A stretch of DNA of 56,773 nucleotides from Pirellulaceae bacterium (GCA_022448315.1 JAKVCA010000036.1:1-56773); one strand, 5' to 3'; counted from the first letter of the stretch, positions 17,759 to 27,692 are shown. Numbers and translations are program-made. Notes: generated by a model not told the origin, from the sequence alone.

Positions 17759-20560
17759 GTGAAATCCAATGACGGTCGACTGAAATCCGTGAAGGAATCG
17801 GAGTTGCTTCCGTTTGTGTTCGGTTTGGTTGTCTTTTTCATGGCTTCGGTGCAATTAGAGGCTCAAGAGAGTACCACGGAGGAAGACTCCACGGAGCAAG
17901 AGGCCTTCTTCGAAAATAAGATTCGGCCGCTGCTTGCCCAGAAATGCGCTGAATGTCATGGCGTTGAAAAACAGGAAAGTGATTTTCGGGTCGATAACCG
18001 AGCGTCCATTTTTGCAGGTGGAGCGTCTGGACTGAAAGCCATTGTTCCAGGTAAGCCTGCTGAGAGTCTCTTGATGATTGCCGTGATGGGCGAGGGGGAC
18101 TACTCGATGCCTCCTGAGACGCCTCTTTCCGCCGTTGAAATAAGGCAATTGCGAGAGTGGATTCTGCGCGGTGCCTACTGGCCCTCGACTGGAGCAACTG
18201 CCGAACCATTAACGGCCTCGGAAAAGATGGTCAAACATCGTCGGGAGCACTGGGCGCTCCAACCCCTGTTGCGACAAGCGGCCCCATCGGATTTGCAAGA
18301 TTCCTGGTCACGTTCTCCGGTCGATCGATGGGTGCATGAGCGTCTTAAGAAGGCCTCGATCGAACCGTCATCGGACATCGAACCCGCAAGGCTGATTCGC
18401 CGACTGAAGCTCGATATTCTTGGGATTCCACCAAGCTACGATGAGGTTCAGGAGTTCGTCAGTGACGCTCGCCCCGATGCCTTTGAACGCTGGATCGATC
18501 GTTTTCTCGCGTCGCCCGCGTATGGTGAACGCTGGGGCCGACATTGGCTAGATGTGGCTCGATACGCGGACACTCGTGGCTACGCGTTCAATCGTGACCG
18601 ACGTTATCCGTACGCGTACACCTACCGGGATTACGTGATCCAGGCGTTGAATGAGGACTTGCCATACGACCGCTTCGTGGTGGAGCAACTTGCGGCGGAT
18701 CAAGTGGAACTGGGAGGTGAAAAATGGCGGTTGGCGGCACTCGGCTTCTTGACCGTTGGCCGGAAGTTCAACAACGCTCACGACGACATCGATGACAAGA
18801 TTGATGTTGTGACGCGTGGTTTGATGGGACTGACCGTAGCTTGTGCACGGTGCCACGATCATAAATACGACGCGATCCCAACCGAAGACTACTATTCCCT
18901 ATACGGTGTCTTCGCAAGCAGTGAAGAACCCGCGGACTTGCCGCTGATCGCAGACGAAGAATCGATTGCACGCAATCAGGGATGGTTCGACGAGCTCTCG
19001 AAACTCAGAGAAGATATCGAAAGCTACACGGATCAAAGGCATGCTGAGACTGAAGAGCATGCGCGGACTCGAGTCTACGAATATTTGGTTGCAGCCGTCT
19101 ACAATTTGCCAGACGACCAAAAGTCGGCTTTCCCGGAAATCGATCTGGAGGTGAACCAGATCAAAGTCCAACTGCGAGACCGCTGGCGCAATTGGGGAAC
19201 GGCACAGGCGAAATCCGGCGGGGCTCTGGGGCAGATCGTGAAGGGTCTGATGGGACTGGGAGACCAGGATGCCGAAGACCAGGTCAAGGCCTTGAAAGAA
19301 TCCTGGTTCTCCGGAGAGCTTCTTGCAGATTTTCCAAAGCTGCATGAAGCGTTCTCGACCAGACCGTGGACCAATCGTGGTGAGGGACTAAGAATTCTTG
19401 GAGATGTGATCGAGGAGTCGATCATTGCGGCCTCGACCGAGACGGAAGATGCTGAGGTGCAAACATTGGCAAAAATCGTGACAGGCGAGCAAGGCCTTGG
19501 ACGTTTCAATCGAGGCAAAACCAACGAATTCCTGAATCGCGCCGATCGGGACCACCTCGCCAAACTCAACTCCAAGATTACGGCACATCAAACCGCGGCC
19601 CCAGCCGAGTTGGGAAGGGCAATGGTTGTGCGTGATCGTGCGAACCCGGTCAACCCCGTGGTCTTCATTCGTGGGAATCCACGGCGTCGAGGGGAAACGG
19701 TCCCCCGGCATTTCGTGGAAGTTCTGACGGGGAAGGATCGGTCAGCCTTCGAACGTGGCAGCGGGCGACTTGAACTTGCTCAGGCGATTGTGGACGGTGA
19801 CAATACGCTCACCTCTCGAGTGATTGTGAATCGTATCTGGATGCACCACTTTCGTGATCCACTGGTGCCAACTCCCAGTGACTTTGGGATCCGTTGCAAG
19901 GAACCGATTCAACGCGTGTTGCTGGATCATCTGGCTGTGGAACTGCAACGCAACGACTGGTCGCTTAAAGAGCTTCACCGAGACATTCTTATGGCGAGTG
20001 TCTATCGACAAGCAAGTCGTCGTCGCGAAGACGCGATGGTCGTTGATCCGGAAAATCGACTGATGTGGAAACAGAATCGCCGCAGGTTGGGGTTTGAGGC
20101 GACACGTGACTCTCTCCTCTTCGTCAGCGAGCAACTCGCAATGTTGCGAGGCGGCAAGCCGGTGGACATATTTAATCAAGTCGATTCACCGCGCAGAAGC
20201 GTCTACGCCTTCATCGATCGGCAGGATCTACCCGGCCTGCTACGCTCTTTTGATTTTGCGAGTCCCGACCAGCATTCTCCTGCCCGTCCCCGAACCGTGG
20301 TTCCTCAGCAGGCTCTGTATCTGATGAATTCAGAATTCATTCTCAACCGCGCGAAAGAGGTGGCTCAACGTTGTCATCTGACGTCAGAGACGCCTCCCGA
20401 AGAGGGAATCGTCAGGGTCTTTCGGCAAATCCTCGCAAGGGACCCCGACGAAGCGGAGATGACCGCGTTGAAGACACTGTTGGAGAGTGGGGGATCGCCG
20501 AAGTGGGAGAGCGTGGCCCAAGTCATTCTCGAAACCAATGAATTTGTCTATGTCGATTGA
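17759..20560 (+). CDS. Secreted cytochrome-DUF1549-DUF1553 protein
   Basis: Exported protein of 933 residues and the second DUF1549/DUF1553 member in the window. A hydrophobic signal segment (LLPFVFGLVVFFMASVQLEA) ends near residue 36. A planctomycete cytochrome C domain follows with CAECH at 63-67, preceded by FFENKIRPLLAQK. DUF1549 spans roughly 180-395 and carries a second motif, CARCHDHKYD, at 362-371. DUF1553 spans roughly 630-900 with the NRIWMHHF and PSDFG signatures. Between them, about residues 400-620 form a long helical insert. It lacks the Ig-like domain of the protein at 2588. I chose GTG 17759 because AGAGGG lies nine bases upstream; the frame also runs back to a TTG at 17738. 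Function is unknown for the family. Confidence 0.9.
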   Translation: MKSNDGRLKSVKESELLPFVFGLVVFFMASVQLEAQESTTEEDSTEQEAFFENKIRPLLAQKCAECHGVEKQESDFRVDNRASIFAGGASGLKAIVPGKPAESLLMIAVMGEGDYSMPPETPLSAVEIRQLREWILRGAYWPSTGATAEPLTASEKMVKHRREHWALQPLLRQAAPSDLQDSWSRSPVDRWVHERLKKASIEPSSDIEPARLIRRLKLDILGIPPSYDEVQEFVSDARPDAFERWIDRFLASPAYGERWGRHWLDVARYADTRGYAFNRDRRYPYAYTYRDYVIQALNEDLPYDRFVVEQLAADQVELGGEKWRLAALGFLTVGRKFNNAHDDIDDKIDVVTRGLMGLTVACARCHDHKYDAIPTEDYYSLYGVFASSEEPADLPLIADEESIARNQGWFDELSKLREDIESYTDQRHAETEEHARTRVYEYLVAAVYNLPDDQKSAFPEIDLEVNQIKVQLRDRWRNWGTAQAKSGGALGQIVKGLMGLGDQDAEDQVKALKESWFSGELLADFPKLHEAFSTRPWTNRGEGLRILGDVIEESIIAASTETEDAEVQTLAKIVTGEQGLGRFNRGKTNEFLNRADRDHLAKLNSKITAHQTAAPAELGRAMVVRDRANPVNPVVFIRGNPRRRGETVPRHFVEVLTGKDRSAFERGSGRLELAQAIVDGDNTLTSRVIVNRIWMHHFRDPLVPTPSDFGIRCKEPIQRVLLDHLAVELQRNDWSLKELHRDILMASVYRQASRRREDAMVVDPENRLMWKQNRRRLGFEATRDSLLFVSEQLAMLRGGKPVDIFNQVDSPRRSVYAFIDRQDLPGLLRSFDFASPDQHSPARPRTVVPQQALYLMNSEFILNRAKEVAQRCHLTSETPPEEGIVRVFRQILARDPDEAEMTALKTLLESGGSPKWESVAQVILETNEFVYVD

Positions 20561-20685
20561 CCGGATACCGGGCTAGGATCGCGGTGGGATGCCTTATGAC
20601 GCCAGGCATAAAAGACCCTCAACGAACCTTGCTCGATCTTTCGCTCATCGACTCGGTCGAAAGTCGACGCTTTTCGGCGCATCAA

Positions 20686-21429
20686 TCATTGAGGAATCAG
20701 TATGGTTTGGCCGATCGGGAGAATGTCCGGTCGGGCGAGGATGCCTCGATTTTGGTCAAACAACTCTCCAGCCCGATTGGCATCTCCGAGGAACCGTTTG
20801 GCAATGGACTCCAGTGTATCCCGATCCCGTATTCGATAGGGACGTGGTGGGATTTGAACGGTCACCTCTTGATGACGCGCCTGGATGGGCCTTCGATGAT
20901 TTTGAACCGGCCTGGGCTGACTCTGCGCGAGGTCTTGTAGGCGTTTGGGAAGAACCTGTGCGGTTTGTTCTTCCTGCGCTTGAAGGAAGGAGGGTTCAGA
21001 CCTTTCGGATTTGACGAGAGGTTCGTAAGCCGCGGGAATGGTTGGGGGAGAAATCGCTCCCCGGGATGGAAGTGGCTGGGGAACGTCGACCAAGATGCTG
21101 TCAACGGTTTCCGGAGCCGCTTGCCCTGCAAAGGGTACCGAGGGTGGAAGATACGCATCGTCTGCGATGGCTCCCCCCCGGATGTCACTGACGCGTGCAA
21201 AAGGAGTTGAGGTCTGAGCGGAATTCGCCTCGCCCATGTCCGCAGACGGAGGGACAGATCTCCGAAACGGGATCGCGGTGAGGCAGCCAATGCCGGCAAT
21301 GGCTACAAACCAGATCAATCTTTGTGGCGATGAGTTCTCGTATTCGGTGATGTCGCGAGAATTGGACATGGAAACCCATTCATCAAGAGACGCTACGGAC
21401 GTGAATCTCAAACTCGACGTCCGATCCAT
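20686..21429 (-). CDS. Membrane-anchored LysM domain protein
   Basis: Protein of 247 residues. One transmembrane segment lies near residues 38-57 (LIWFVAIAGIGCLTAIPF), followed by a long Pro/Ser/Ala-rich stretch of about 135 residues that should be disordered. A C-terminal LysM domain (about 193-247) is shown by YRIRDRDTLESIAKRFLGD and the closing PIGQTILIPQ. LysM domains bind peptidoglycan or other N-acetylglucosamine polymers, so the protein probably reaches from the inner membrane into the cell wall. An internal ATG at 21369 is an alternative start; neither has a clear ribosome binding site. It lies downstream of uppP on the same strand, which fits a cell-envelope role. Confidence 0.85.
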   Translation of the reverse strand: MDRTSSLRFTSVASLDEWVSMSNSRDITEYENSSPQRLIWFVAIAGIGCLTAIPFRRSVPPSADMGEANSAQTSTPFARVSDIRGGAIADDAYLPPSVPFAGQAAPETVDSILVDVPQPLPSRGAISPPTIPAAYEPLVKSERSEPSFLQAQEEQTAQVLPKRLQDLAQSQPRPVQNHRRPIQARHQEVTVQIPPRPYRIRDRDTLESIAKRFLGDANRAGELFDQNRGILARPDILPIGQTILIPQ

Positions 21430-21450
21430 CTCCGTCGCGCTATGACCTTC

Positions 21451-21468
21451 CCACGTTCGAAAACGTGG
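21451..21468. promoter_or_regulatory. Short perfect inverted repeat before the LysM gene
   Basis: CCACGTT and AACGTGG (21451-21457 and 21462-21468) flank the four bases CGAA. It lies about 20 bases upstream of the LysM protein start and could be an operator or leader hairpin. It may also be chance. Confidence 0.3.
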
Positions 21469-21571
21469 TTCGCTAGAAACATAGCGCCCGGTTTACGTCG
21501 GGGGGCACCATTTGGCAATTCCATCGGGCGTTTCATTAAACCGAAACCGTCCTGTGTCGACTAGTGAAACT

Positions 21572-22336
21572 TTAAGGCCAAGGACGAAGCAGGGCCATGA
21601 CGATTCCAAAGGGAATGCACCAAAATGCAAACCAATGAAGTCTTCTTTGTGTGACCCATCGGTGCAGCCATGCCAATGCAAAGACACCGACGATCGCGGC
21701 GATTACCGTACCGATTATTTGCTCTACGGTGACTGGGGCAGCCGCTCCTGTTAGGAAGTCTTTACAGCCGAGAACCATCGCTCCGAGGATGGCTGGGATA
21801 GCGAGTAGAAAAGAGAACGTTGTAGCTTGATCGCGTCGAAGGCCAAGGGAAAGTCCCGCGGCAATGGTCAGTCCACTTCGGGAAAGACCCGGCAACAAGG
21901 CGAAGGATTGGAACAGGCCGATGAGCAGTGTTTTGCGAAAGGTGAGATGACGATACGTTCCCTCACCGTCGGGGCGGCGATTTGACCACCAGACCACCAG
22001 TCCGGTTACAGGAAGCAAGCAGGCCGCGACCAGAGGTTTCTCCAGGACCTCCTCGAAAGAGAGTTTGATGGCGATTCCGATCATCGCCGCAGGGAGGGTG
22101 CCCACAATGAGCAAGAGCATGACTCTTCGGTCTTGTCGGAGCAGATCTAGGATTTTTCGATGGTAAAAGATCAGGATCGAGGCCAAGGTTCCGCCGTGCA
22201 GGAGAATGTTGTAGGTGGAGTTTGGCGGTTGTCCCAAAACCGCTTCTGCAATCACCAGATGTCCGCTCGAGCTGATTGGAAGAAACTCGGCGATGCCTTG
22301 GATCAATGGCAAGACGATTATTTCAAGCCAGTTCAT
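21572..22336 (-). CDS. uppP: Undecaprenyl-diphosphatase UppP (BacA family)
   Basis: Integral membrane phosphatase that converts undecaprenyl diphosphate to undecaprenyl phosphate and so recycles the lipid carrier for cell-wall and surface-polymer synthesis. Both family signatures are present: QGIAEFLPISSSGHLVIAEA near the N terminus and LPGLSRSGLTIAAGLSLG in the middle, which together form the active site. The 254 residues and several hydrophobic helices match the usual size (about 260-280). AGGGTAGGG upstream of ATG 22336 supports the start. The LysM gene follows on the same strand after a 142-base gap. Confidence 0.97.
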   Translation of the reverse strand: MNWLEIIVLPLIQGIAEFLPISSSGHLVIAEAVLGQPPNSTYNILLHGGTLASILIFYHRKILDLLRQDRRVMLLLIVGTLPAAMIGIAIKLSFEEVLEKPLVAACLLPVTGLVVWWSNRRPDGEGTYRHLTFRKTLLIGLFQSFALLPGLSRSGLTIAAGLSLGLRRDQATTFSFLLAIPAILGAMVLGCKDFLTGAAAPVTVEQIIGTVIAAIVGVFALAWLHRWVTQRRLHWFAFWCIPFGIVMALLRPWP

Positions 22337-22808
22337 GCCCTACCCTAACACTTCAGGGGGAAAAGCCCTCGGTTTCACGCCGCTTCGATCGGTCCACATC
22401 GAGGAACCCGCGAAACGGGTCGCAAACCGCCTACAATCTCGGGTTTCGAATTCGCATCCAAATGTCACCATTTAATCCATGATAATCGCAACCTGACGGT
22501 CGCAAACGACTTCATCCGAATTGGGGTGTAAACGGCGGTTTTCGCCCCTTGCCCGCCGAAATATCCCGCCGATCTTCCGGATTAGGTCCGGATCAACTCC
22601 TACGCGAGACGGCCCAAATACAGTACATTACGTGGCACGGTGGTATTCGAGTTCACGACTCCCTGTGAATGGCCAAGCGGCACCGGATCCCTCCAACGAC
22701 TGACCCACCGCTTTGACTCGCTGGCCGACGGCATTCTACCCCGTTGAGGCGATGATCCATCAGCTTGACCCGAGTGTTCTGGGTCAACATTCGTGATTAA
22801 GGACAAGC
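22337..22808. other. Divergent region between uppP and leuC
   Basis: This 472-base gap must hold promoters for both uppP and leuCD. No gene, T-box or leader peptide rich in leucine codons was recognised. A short hairpin lies just before leuC (22765-22787). Confidence 0.5.
22765..22787 (+). promoter_or_regulatory. Hairpin just upstream of leuC
   Basis: TTGACCC and GGGTCAA pair perfectly around a nine-base loop, ending about 20 bases before the leuC ATG and about 10 bases before its AAGGA ribosome binding site. It could modulate translation or be a protein-binding site. There is no T tract, so it is not a terminator. Confidence 0.3.
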
Positions 22809-24224
22809 ATGACAGGCTCGAATCCAAAGACGCTCTTTGAAAAAATCTGGGACGACCATGTGGTCCATGAGGAGCCCGGAAAGCAATCCATCATTTACAT
22901 CGATCTGCATCTGGTTCATGAAGTGACCAGTCCTCAGGCCTTCGAGGGCCTGCGCCTGGCGGGTCGCAAAGTTCGACAGCCGGGAAGGACGGTGGCAACT
23001 CCGGACCACAACGTTCCGACGTCGGATCGAAGTTTGCCCATTGCGGACGAGATTTCCCGAAAACAGGTGGATACGCTGCGAGCGAATTGCGAGGAATTCG
23101 GTGTCCAACTCTACGACCTGAATGACCCGAGGCAGGGAATTGTACACGTGATCGGGCCCGAGCTTGGGCTAACCCAACCGGGGATGACGATCGTCTGTGG
23201 CGATAGCCACACGGCGACCCACGGAGCCTTCGGTGCTCTCGCATTTGGCATTGGCACCAGCGAAGTCGAACACGTGCTTGCCACTCAGACTCTATTGCAA
23301 TCCAAGCCGAAGACCTTTGAGTTGCGAGTCGATGGGACACTTGAAAAGGGTGTGACGGCCAAGGATCTGATTCTCTACTTGATCGGCCAGTTAACGACCG
23401 CGGGAGGCACCGGATACGTTTTAGAGTACGCGGGAGAGGCGATTCGCTCGTTGACGATGGAAGAACGCATGACCGTCTGTAACATGTCGATTGAGGCGGG
23501 TGCGCGAGCCGGGATGATTGCGGCGGATGAGACCACGTTTGAATACATTCGGGGGCGGGAATTTGCACCGAAAAACTTCGAACAAGCGGGACAGCAGTGG
23601 CAGAAATATCACACGGATGAAGGGGCGATCTTCGATCGCAGTCAAGTGTACCGAGCAGAAGACATCTCACCGCAGATCACCTGGGGGACAAACCCTGGCC
23701 AAGTTCTCAGCGTGACCGAACAAGTGCCATCGCTCGAAAGCTGTGAGGATGAGACGGAGCGAAAGAGTGCGGCTCAGGCCCTCGAATACATGGGGTTGAA
23801 GTCTGGGCAGGCGATGCAAGAGGTGGCCGTGGATCGAGTCTTTATCGGTTCCTGCACGAACGCACGCATCGAAGATCTTCGGGCTGCCGCAGCGGTGGCC
23901 AAGGGGCACCGCGTCGATGGGGCGGTCAACGCCATGGTGGTTCCGGGAAGCGGGCAGGTCAAAAAGCAGGCTGAGGAGGAAGGTCTGGATAAGATCTTTA
24001 CCGAAGCCGGCTTCGATTGGCGACAGGCGGGATGCAGCATGTGTCTGGCAATGAATCCCGACAAGCTGGCACCGGGTGAACGGTGCGCTTCCACGAGCAA
24101 CCGTAATTTTGAAGGCCGACAGGGCAAAGGCGGGCGTACCCATCTGGTGTCGCCAGAGATGGCCGCTGCAGCCGCCATTGAAGGTCGGTTTACAGACATT
24201 CGCGATTGGAATTACTTGAACTAG
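22809..24224 (+). CDS. leuC: 3-isopropylmalate dehydratase large subunit
   Basis: Large subunit of isopropylmalate isomerase, which converts 2-isopropylmalate to 3-isopropylmalate in leucine synthesis; it works as a heterodimer with LeuD and needs a 4Fe-4S cluster. The three cluster ligands are Cys349 ([11 protein letters not shown]), Cys409 and Cys412 ([11 protein letters not shown]). The 471 residues match the usual length and the aconitase-type motifs [20 protein letters not shown] and [10 protein letters not shown] are intact. AAGGA precedes the ATG. leuD follows after 60 bases. Confidence 0.98.
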   Translation: MTGSNPKTLFEKIWDDHVVHEEPGKQSIIYIDLHLVHEVTSPQAFEGLRLAGRKVRQPGRTVATPDHNVPTSDRSLPIADEISRKQVDTLRANCEEFGVQLYDLNDPRQGIVHVIGPELGLTQPGMTIVCGDSHTATHGAFGALAFGIGTSEVEHVLATQTLLQSKPKTFELRVDGTLEKGVTAKDLILYLIGQLTTAGGTGYVLEYAGEAIRSLTMEERMTVCNMSIEAGARAGMIAADETTFEYIRGREFAPKNFEQAGQQWQKYHTDEGAIFDRSQVYRAEDISPQITWGTNPGQVLSVTEQVPSLESCEDETERKSAAQALEYMGLKSGQAMQEVAVDRVFIGSCTNARIEDLRAAAAVAKGHRVDGAVNAMVVPGSGQVKKQAEEEGLDKIFTEAGFDWRQAGCSMCLAMNPDKLAPGERCASTSNRNFEGRQGKGGRTHLVSPEMAAAAAIEGRFTDIRDWNYLN

Positions 24225-24284
24225 GATCAGGTCCTTTGCAGGGGTGATCACAAATCCACGTCGTGCGACTGAATTGGAAATTCT

Positions 24285-24878
24285 ATGAGAGCATTTACGG
24301 AACATACCGGTGTTGTCGCGGCCATGGATCGCGCGAACGTTGATACCGATCAGATTATTCCGAAGCAGTTTCTGAAGAGAATCGAGAGAACAGGTTTCGG
24401 GCAATTCCTGTTTTTCGATTGGCGTTTTCATGAAGATGGCTCGGACAACGAGGGTTTCGAACTCAACGGACCTCGATATTCGGGCGCTTCAGTGTTATTA
24501 GCGCGCCGTAATTTTGGCAGCGGATCGAGTCGTGAGCATGCGGTTTGGGCACTCGATGACTATGGCTTCCGGGTCGTCATCGCGCCCTCCTTCGCGGATA
24601 TTTTCTTCAACAACTGTTTCAAGAATGGTGTGCTTCCCATCCCGGTTTCCGAGGAGGTGGCGGATGAGTTGTTTGCGCGGGTGGCGGATCGACCGGGGTA
24701 CCAACTCACGGTGGACCTAGCCAATCAGGAAATCAAAGATGAAGACGGGCTGTCCGTTCCATTTGAAATTGATCCTTTCCGCAAGGAATGCCTGCTGGCC
24801 GGCTTGGATGATATCGGGACTACCCTGCAACATGAAGATCGAATCGCAGCATTCGAGGCGGCCCGTTTGACCACCTGA
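24285..24878 (+). CDS. leuD: 3-isopropylmalate dehydratase small subunit
   Basis: Small (swivel-domain) subunit that partners LeuC. Clear family motifs are [19 protein letters not shown] near the N terminus, [16 protein letters not shown], and [19 protein letters not shown]. The 197 residues are normal. It ends with an EAARLTT tail. A GGA before ATG 24285 is a weak ribosome binding site; co-transcription with leuC is expected from the 60-base spacing. Confidence 0.98.
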   Translation: MRAFTEHTGVVAAMDRANVDTDQIIPKQFLKRIERTGFGQFLFFDWRFHEDGSDNEGFELNGPRYSGASVLLARRNFGSGSSREHAVWALDDYGFRVVIAPSFADIFFNNCFKNGVLPIPVSEEVADELFARVADRPGYQLTVDLANQEIKDEDGLSVPFEIDPFRKECLLAGLDDIGTTLQHEDRIAAFEAARLTT

Positions 24879-25018
24879 TTTCAATCTTCAAGTCCCGGGC
24901 TGCACGCACCGGGAAACCTGAAACAATTTGAGGTCCTGAATCAATTTGAGATTTAGACCACCACCCTCTGGGTCTGAGTACATCGAAGCCCATGGTGTTG
25001 AGAAGAAGGAGAAAGTGG

Positions 25019-26029
25019 ATGTTTAATCGCGGTTTTGCCGTTTTGGCTGTTGTCCTACTCGCCGTAGGAACTCTGTCAGCTGAGGAAATCCTCGACCTGA
25101 AGGTGCCTGCAGGCTTGAAACCACTCAAAATTCCTGCCGACAACCCACTCACCGAGGCCAAGGTGGAATTGGGAAAACAACTCTATTTTGACCCCCGCCT
25201 GTCCGGCAACAACGAGGTAAGCTGCGCCAGTTGTCATGACCCAAAACATGGGTGGGCCGATTCCAAGGACCGATCGGTGGGCGTCCCGGGAGAACGCCTT
25301 GGACGTCACTCACCCACCATCATCAACGCGGGTTATCAACGTTTCCAGTTCTGGGATGGCCGCGCTGGTTCCCTCGAAGAGCAGGCATTGGGTCCAATTC
25401 AAAGTCCCGCCGAGATGAATATGAACTTGGACACGCTCACTAAGAAACTCAATGCAATCCCAGGCTATCGGAACCAGTTTAAGCAGGTTTTCGGTACCGA
25501 GGTGACCGCAGAGAACATTGGAAAAGCGATCGCCAGCTTCGAGAGGACGGTGCTCTCGGGCAACGCGGCTTACGACCGGTACAAGGCCGGTGATGAAGCG
25601 GCACTGTCCGAAGGTGCACTGCGAGGAAGAAAGTTGTTCTTCGGAAAAGCTAATTGCTCGGCTTGCCACGCCGGTTCAAATTTCACCGACAACGGATTTC
25701 ACAATATTGGTGTGGGGATTGACTTGGCGGAACCGGATGTCGGCAGACAATCCATCTCCAAGCTGTCTGGGGATCGAGGGTCTTTCAAGACACCAACGCT
25801 GAGAGACGTCGACCGTACCGCACCCTATATGCACGACGGCAGCATGGCGACGCTGGAAGACGTTATCGAACACTACAGCAAAGGTGGAATCGATAATCCA
25901 CAACTGGACGAGGAGATCTTCAAGCTTGATCTGACGGATCAGGAAAAGAAGGACCTGGTCCTGTTCTTGAAAGAGGGACTTGCAAGTCAGAATTATCCCA
26001 TGGTCGAAGTTCCGACGTTGCCCGAATAG
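25019..26029 (+). CDS. Exported di-haem cytochrome c peroxidase family protein (CcpA/MauG-like)
   Basis: Periplasmic di-haem protein of 336 residues. A signal peptide (FAVLAVVLLAVGTLSA) ends near residue 22. The two c-type haem sites are CASCH at 69-73 and CSACH at 213-217, with family stretches LGKQLYFDPRLSGNNEVSC, SFERTVLSGNAAYDR and FKTPTLRDVDRTAPYMHDG. Classical members reduce hydrogen peroxide using cytochrome electrons; MauG-type members oxidise protein residues. AAGGAG lies nine bases before ATG 25019, which favours it over an in-frame ATG at 24992. A secreted propeller protein follows after 56 bases and the two share a terminator. Confidence 0.95.
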   Translation: MFNRGFAVLAVVLLAVGTLSAEEILDLKVPAGLKPLKIPADNPLTEAKVELGKQLYFDPRLSGNNEVSCASCHDPKHGWADSKDRSVGVPGERLGRHSPTIINAGYQRFQFWDGRAGSLEEQALGPIQSPAEMNMNLDTLTKKLNAIPGYRNQFKQVFGTEVTAENIGKAIASFERTVLSGNAAYDRYKAGDEAALSEGALRGRKLFFGKANCSACHAGSNFTDNGFHNIGVGIDLAEPDVGRQSISKLSGDRGSFKTPTLRDVDRTAPYMHDGSMATLEDVIEHYSKGGIDNPQLDEEIFKLDLTDQEKKDLVLFLKEGLASQNYPMVEVPTLPE

Positions 26030-26085
26030 GCCGACGTGGAGAAAATAGTTCACTCAAAATTGGTCTTTTATAGAGAGTATGGTCC

Positions 26086-27090
26086 ATGAACAAAATTAAG
26101 TGGATGGGTGTCGTCCTGGCACTCTTGGTCTCGAGTACCTGCGTCACTGCTGCTGAGTTCGAGGTTGTTTCCGAGGGGCTCTACAATCCCTGCGGAGTTG
26201 CTGTCCAGCCAGAAACAGGACACGTATTTGTGGCAGACAGTGGAAATTTGAAGGTCGTTCGTATCGTCGATGGAAAACCACAGGACGTGATTGTGGACTT
26301 CGGTACGGATGTTTACGGAAAAGGTCCGAAGTATCAGGTCGGGCCTTTGGGGATAGCCTTTTTGGACACCAATACTTTGGTCGTCGGAGGCGGAGGCTCT
26401 CCTGATGGCGAGGAGAAGCTTTATGCATTCACCGTTCCTGCCGTTGGGGAACCAGCGATCAAGGCCAGCGAAGCAAACTCGGCCATGAATCTTGCCCCAG
26501 GAGACGAAATCAAAGGCGAAGGAAATTTCTACGCCTTGGCGGTGACCAACGACGCGGTTTACGTGACCTGCAACGGAGACGACACCAAAGGTTGGGTTTC
26601 CAAAGCGACTCGGGATGGGAATAAGCTGGCCTCCTTCGAACGATACTTGGCGACCAAAGAGGCCGTTGAGGTTGACGCTCCAGTAGGGATTACGGTGAGT
26701 CCAGACGGTCATCTCGTGGTTGGGCAGATGGGTGAAATCACCGTTCCCGAGGATGGTTTGGTGACCTTCTACCGTCCCAATGACGGTAAGATGTTGGCAA
26801 ATTTTCCAATCGGTTTAAGTGACATCACGGGCCTCGCTTATAGCCCCGGGGGCCAGCTTTACGCGATCGATTTCTGCTGGAACGACACCACAAAAGGGGG
26901 CCTCTTTCAACTGATTCGCGATGAGAATGACGCCGCGGTGGCAAAACCCCAGAAGGTTTCCGAACTCGATAAACCGACGGCCATGGCGTTCGATGCCGAA
27001 GGAAACCTCTACGTGACGGTTGTGGGTAGCGGTGAGGGAGAAGACACCTCAGCGGCCGGCAAACTCTTAAAAATTACTGGCTTGAAGTAA
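26086..27090 (+). CDS. Secreted beta-propeller (NHL/SMP-30-like) protein
   Basis: Exported protein of 334 residues with a signal peptide ending at VTAA-EFEV (about residue 23). The rest reads as a six-bladed propeller of NHL or SMP-30 type: repeated units such as LYNPCGVAVQPETGHVFVAD, DAPVGITVSPDGHLVVG and DKPTAMAFDAEGNLYVTVVG. No metal-binding residues can be assigned confidently, so an enzymatic role is unproven. It lies 56 bases after the di-haem peroxidase and is followed by a strong terminator, so both form one transcription unit. Confidence 0.85.
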   Translation: MNKIKWMGVVLALLVSSTCVTAAEFEVVSEGLYNPCGVAVQPETGHVFVADSGNLKVVRIVDGKPQDVIVDFGTDVYGKGPKYQVGPLGIAFLDTNTLVVGGGGSPDGEEKLYAFTVPAVGEPAIKASEANSAMNLAPGDEIKGEGNFYALAVTNDAVYVTCNGDDTKGWVSKATRDGNKLASFERYLATKEAVEVDAPVGITVSPDGHLVVGQMGEITVPEDGLVTFYRPNDGKMLANFPIGLSDITGLAYSPGGQLYAIDFCWNDTTKGGLFQLIRDENDAAVAKPQKVSELDKPTAMAFDAEGNLYVTVVGSGEGEDTSAAGKLLKITGLK

Positions 27091-27112
27091 GGATGGATCG
27101 AAATTTGATCAC

Positions 27113-27145
27113 AAGGGCGTCGTGGAAGCACGACGCCCTTTTTTT
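27113..27145 (+). terminator. Strong intrinsic terminator of the peroxidase-propeller unit
   Basis: AAGGGCGTCGT and ACGACGCCCTT pair perfectly (11 base pairs) around a six-base loop and run straight into a T tract. It begins 22 bases after the propeller stop codon. Confidence 0.93.
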
Positions 27146-27692
27146 GTGTCCTTCGTTTTGAAGGGCCAATTTTTCGTCCATCCGGGCTAGAGAGTCGACT
27201 GAGTGGAATGCGACTCCACTTTCGACGGATCTCTCCAAACGGAGAGACTGGATCGCGGTGAAGCCAACTCATGGGACGATCCTGGTTCCCCTCTTCGCCT
27301 TCTATCCGTATTTCAATCGCTTCTCGACGGAGATCGTTCTCCACTGAAGCGGCGAGGCTCTTTTGGGGGGTGCTCATCTGGGCGTATGTTCACCCTCAGA
27401 GGGCGTGATGCCTCCTGGCAGGTTTCGTAAGTGATTATTGAATATAGGTTTATGAACGGAAGGTCCGTGGTTTTGGGCGGCAAAAAATACCCCGTTCCAA
27501 TTTTAACGATCAGGAAGATAGGTCCCATTTTTTCGAATTGTGTCGAAAAGCCTCATGAGGGGGATTATCGGCGGACGATGGATTCTACGACCTGTAATAA
27601 GATTCGCGTTCGTTTCGCGCTTGCTGGACATGCCGGCATGCGAGGCGTTACGTGTTTGTACCGGTGAATCTGCACCACCGCGGGAGAGTTCG
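27146..27692. other. Long gene-free region with several hairpins before the beta-helix gene
   Basis: No convincing gene is present; the open frames are short and unlike known proteins. The region holds two tandem hairpins (27194-27247), a stem-loop at 27318-27351 with CGCTT/AAGCG outer and GGAGA/TCTCC inner arms, and a TTTTCGA/TCGAAAA repeat at 27530-27549. It may be a long untranslated leader or hold a small RNA. Confidence 0.4.
27194..27247 (+). other. Two tandem hairpins
   Basis: The first has an outer GTCGA/TCGAC and inner AGTGGA/TCCACT stem (27194-27226). The second is TCTCTCC/GGAGAGA around the loop AAAC (27230-27247). They lie about 450 bases before the beta-helix gene. No T tract follows. 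Confidence 0.35.

Noticed and set aside
3038-20560. Possible respiratory cytochrome operon
   Set aside because: The CxxCH motifs belong to planctomycete DUF1549/WD40 proteins; no oxidase, reductase or quinone-binding subunits are present.
20589-20609. ATGCCT/AGGCAT hairpin after the second DUF1549 gene
   Set aside because: Only six pairs, no T tract; too weak to call a terminator.
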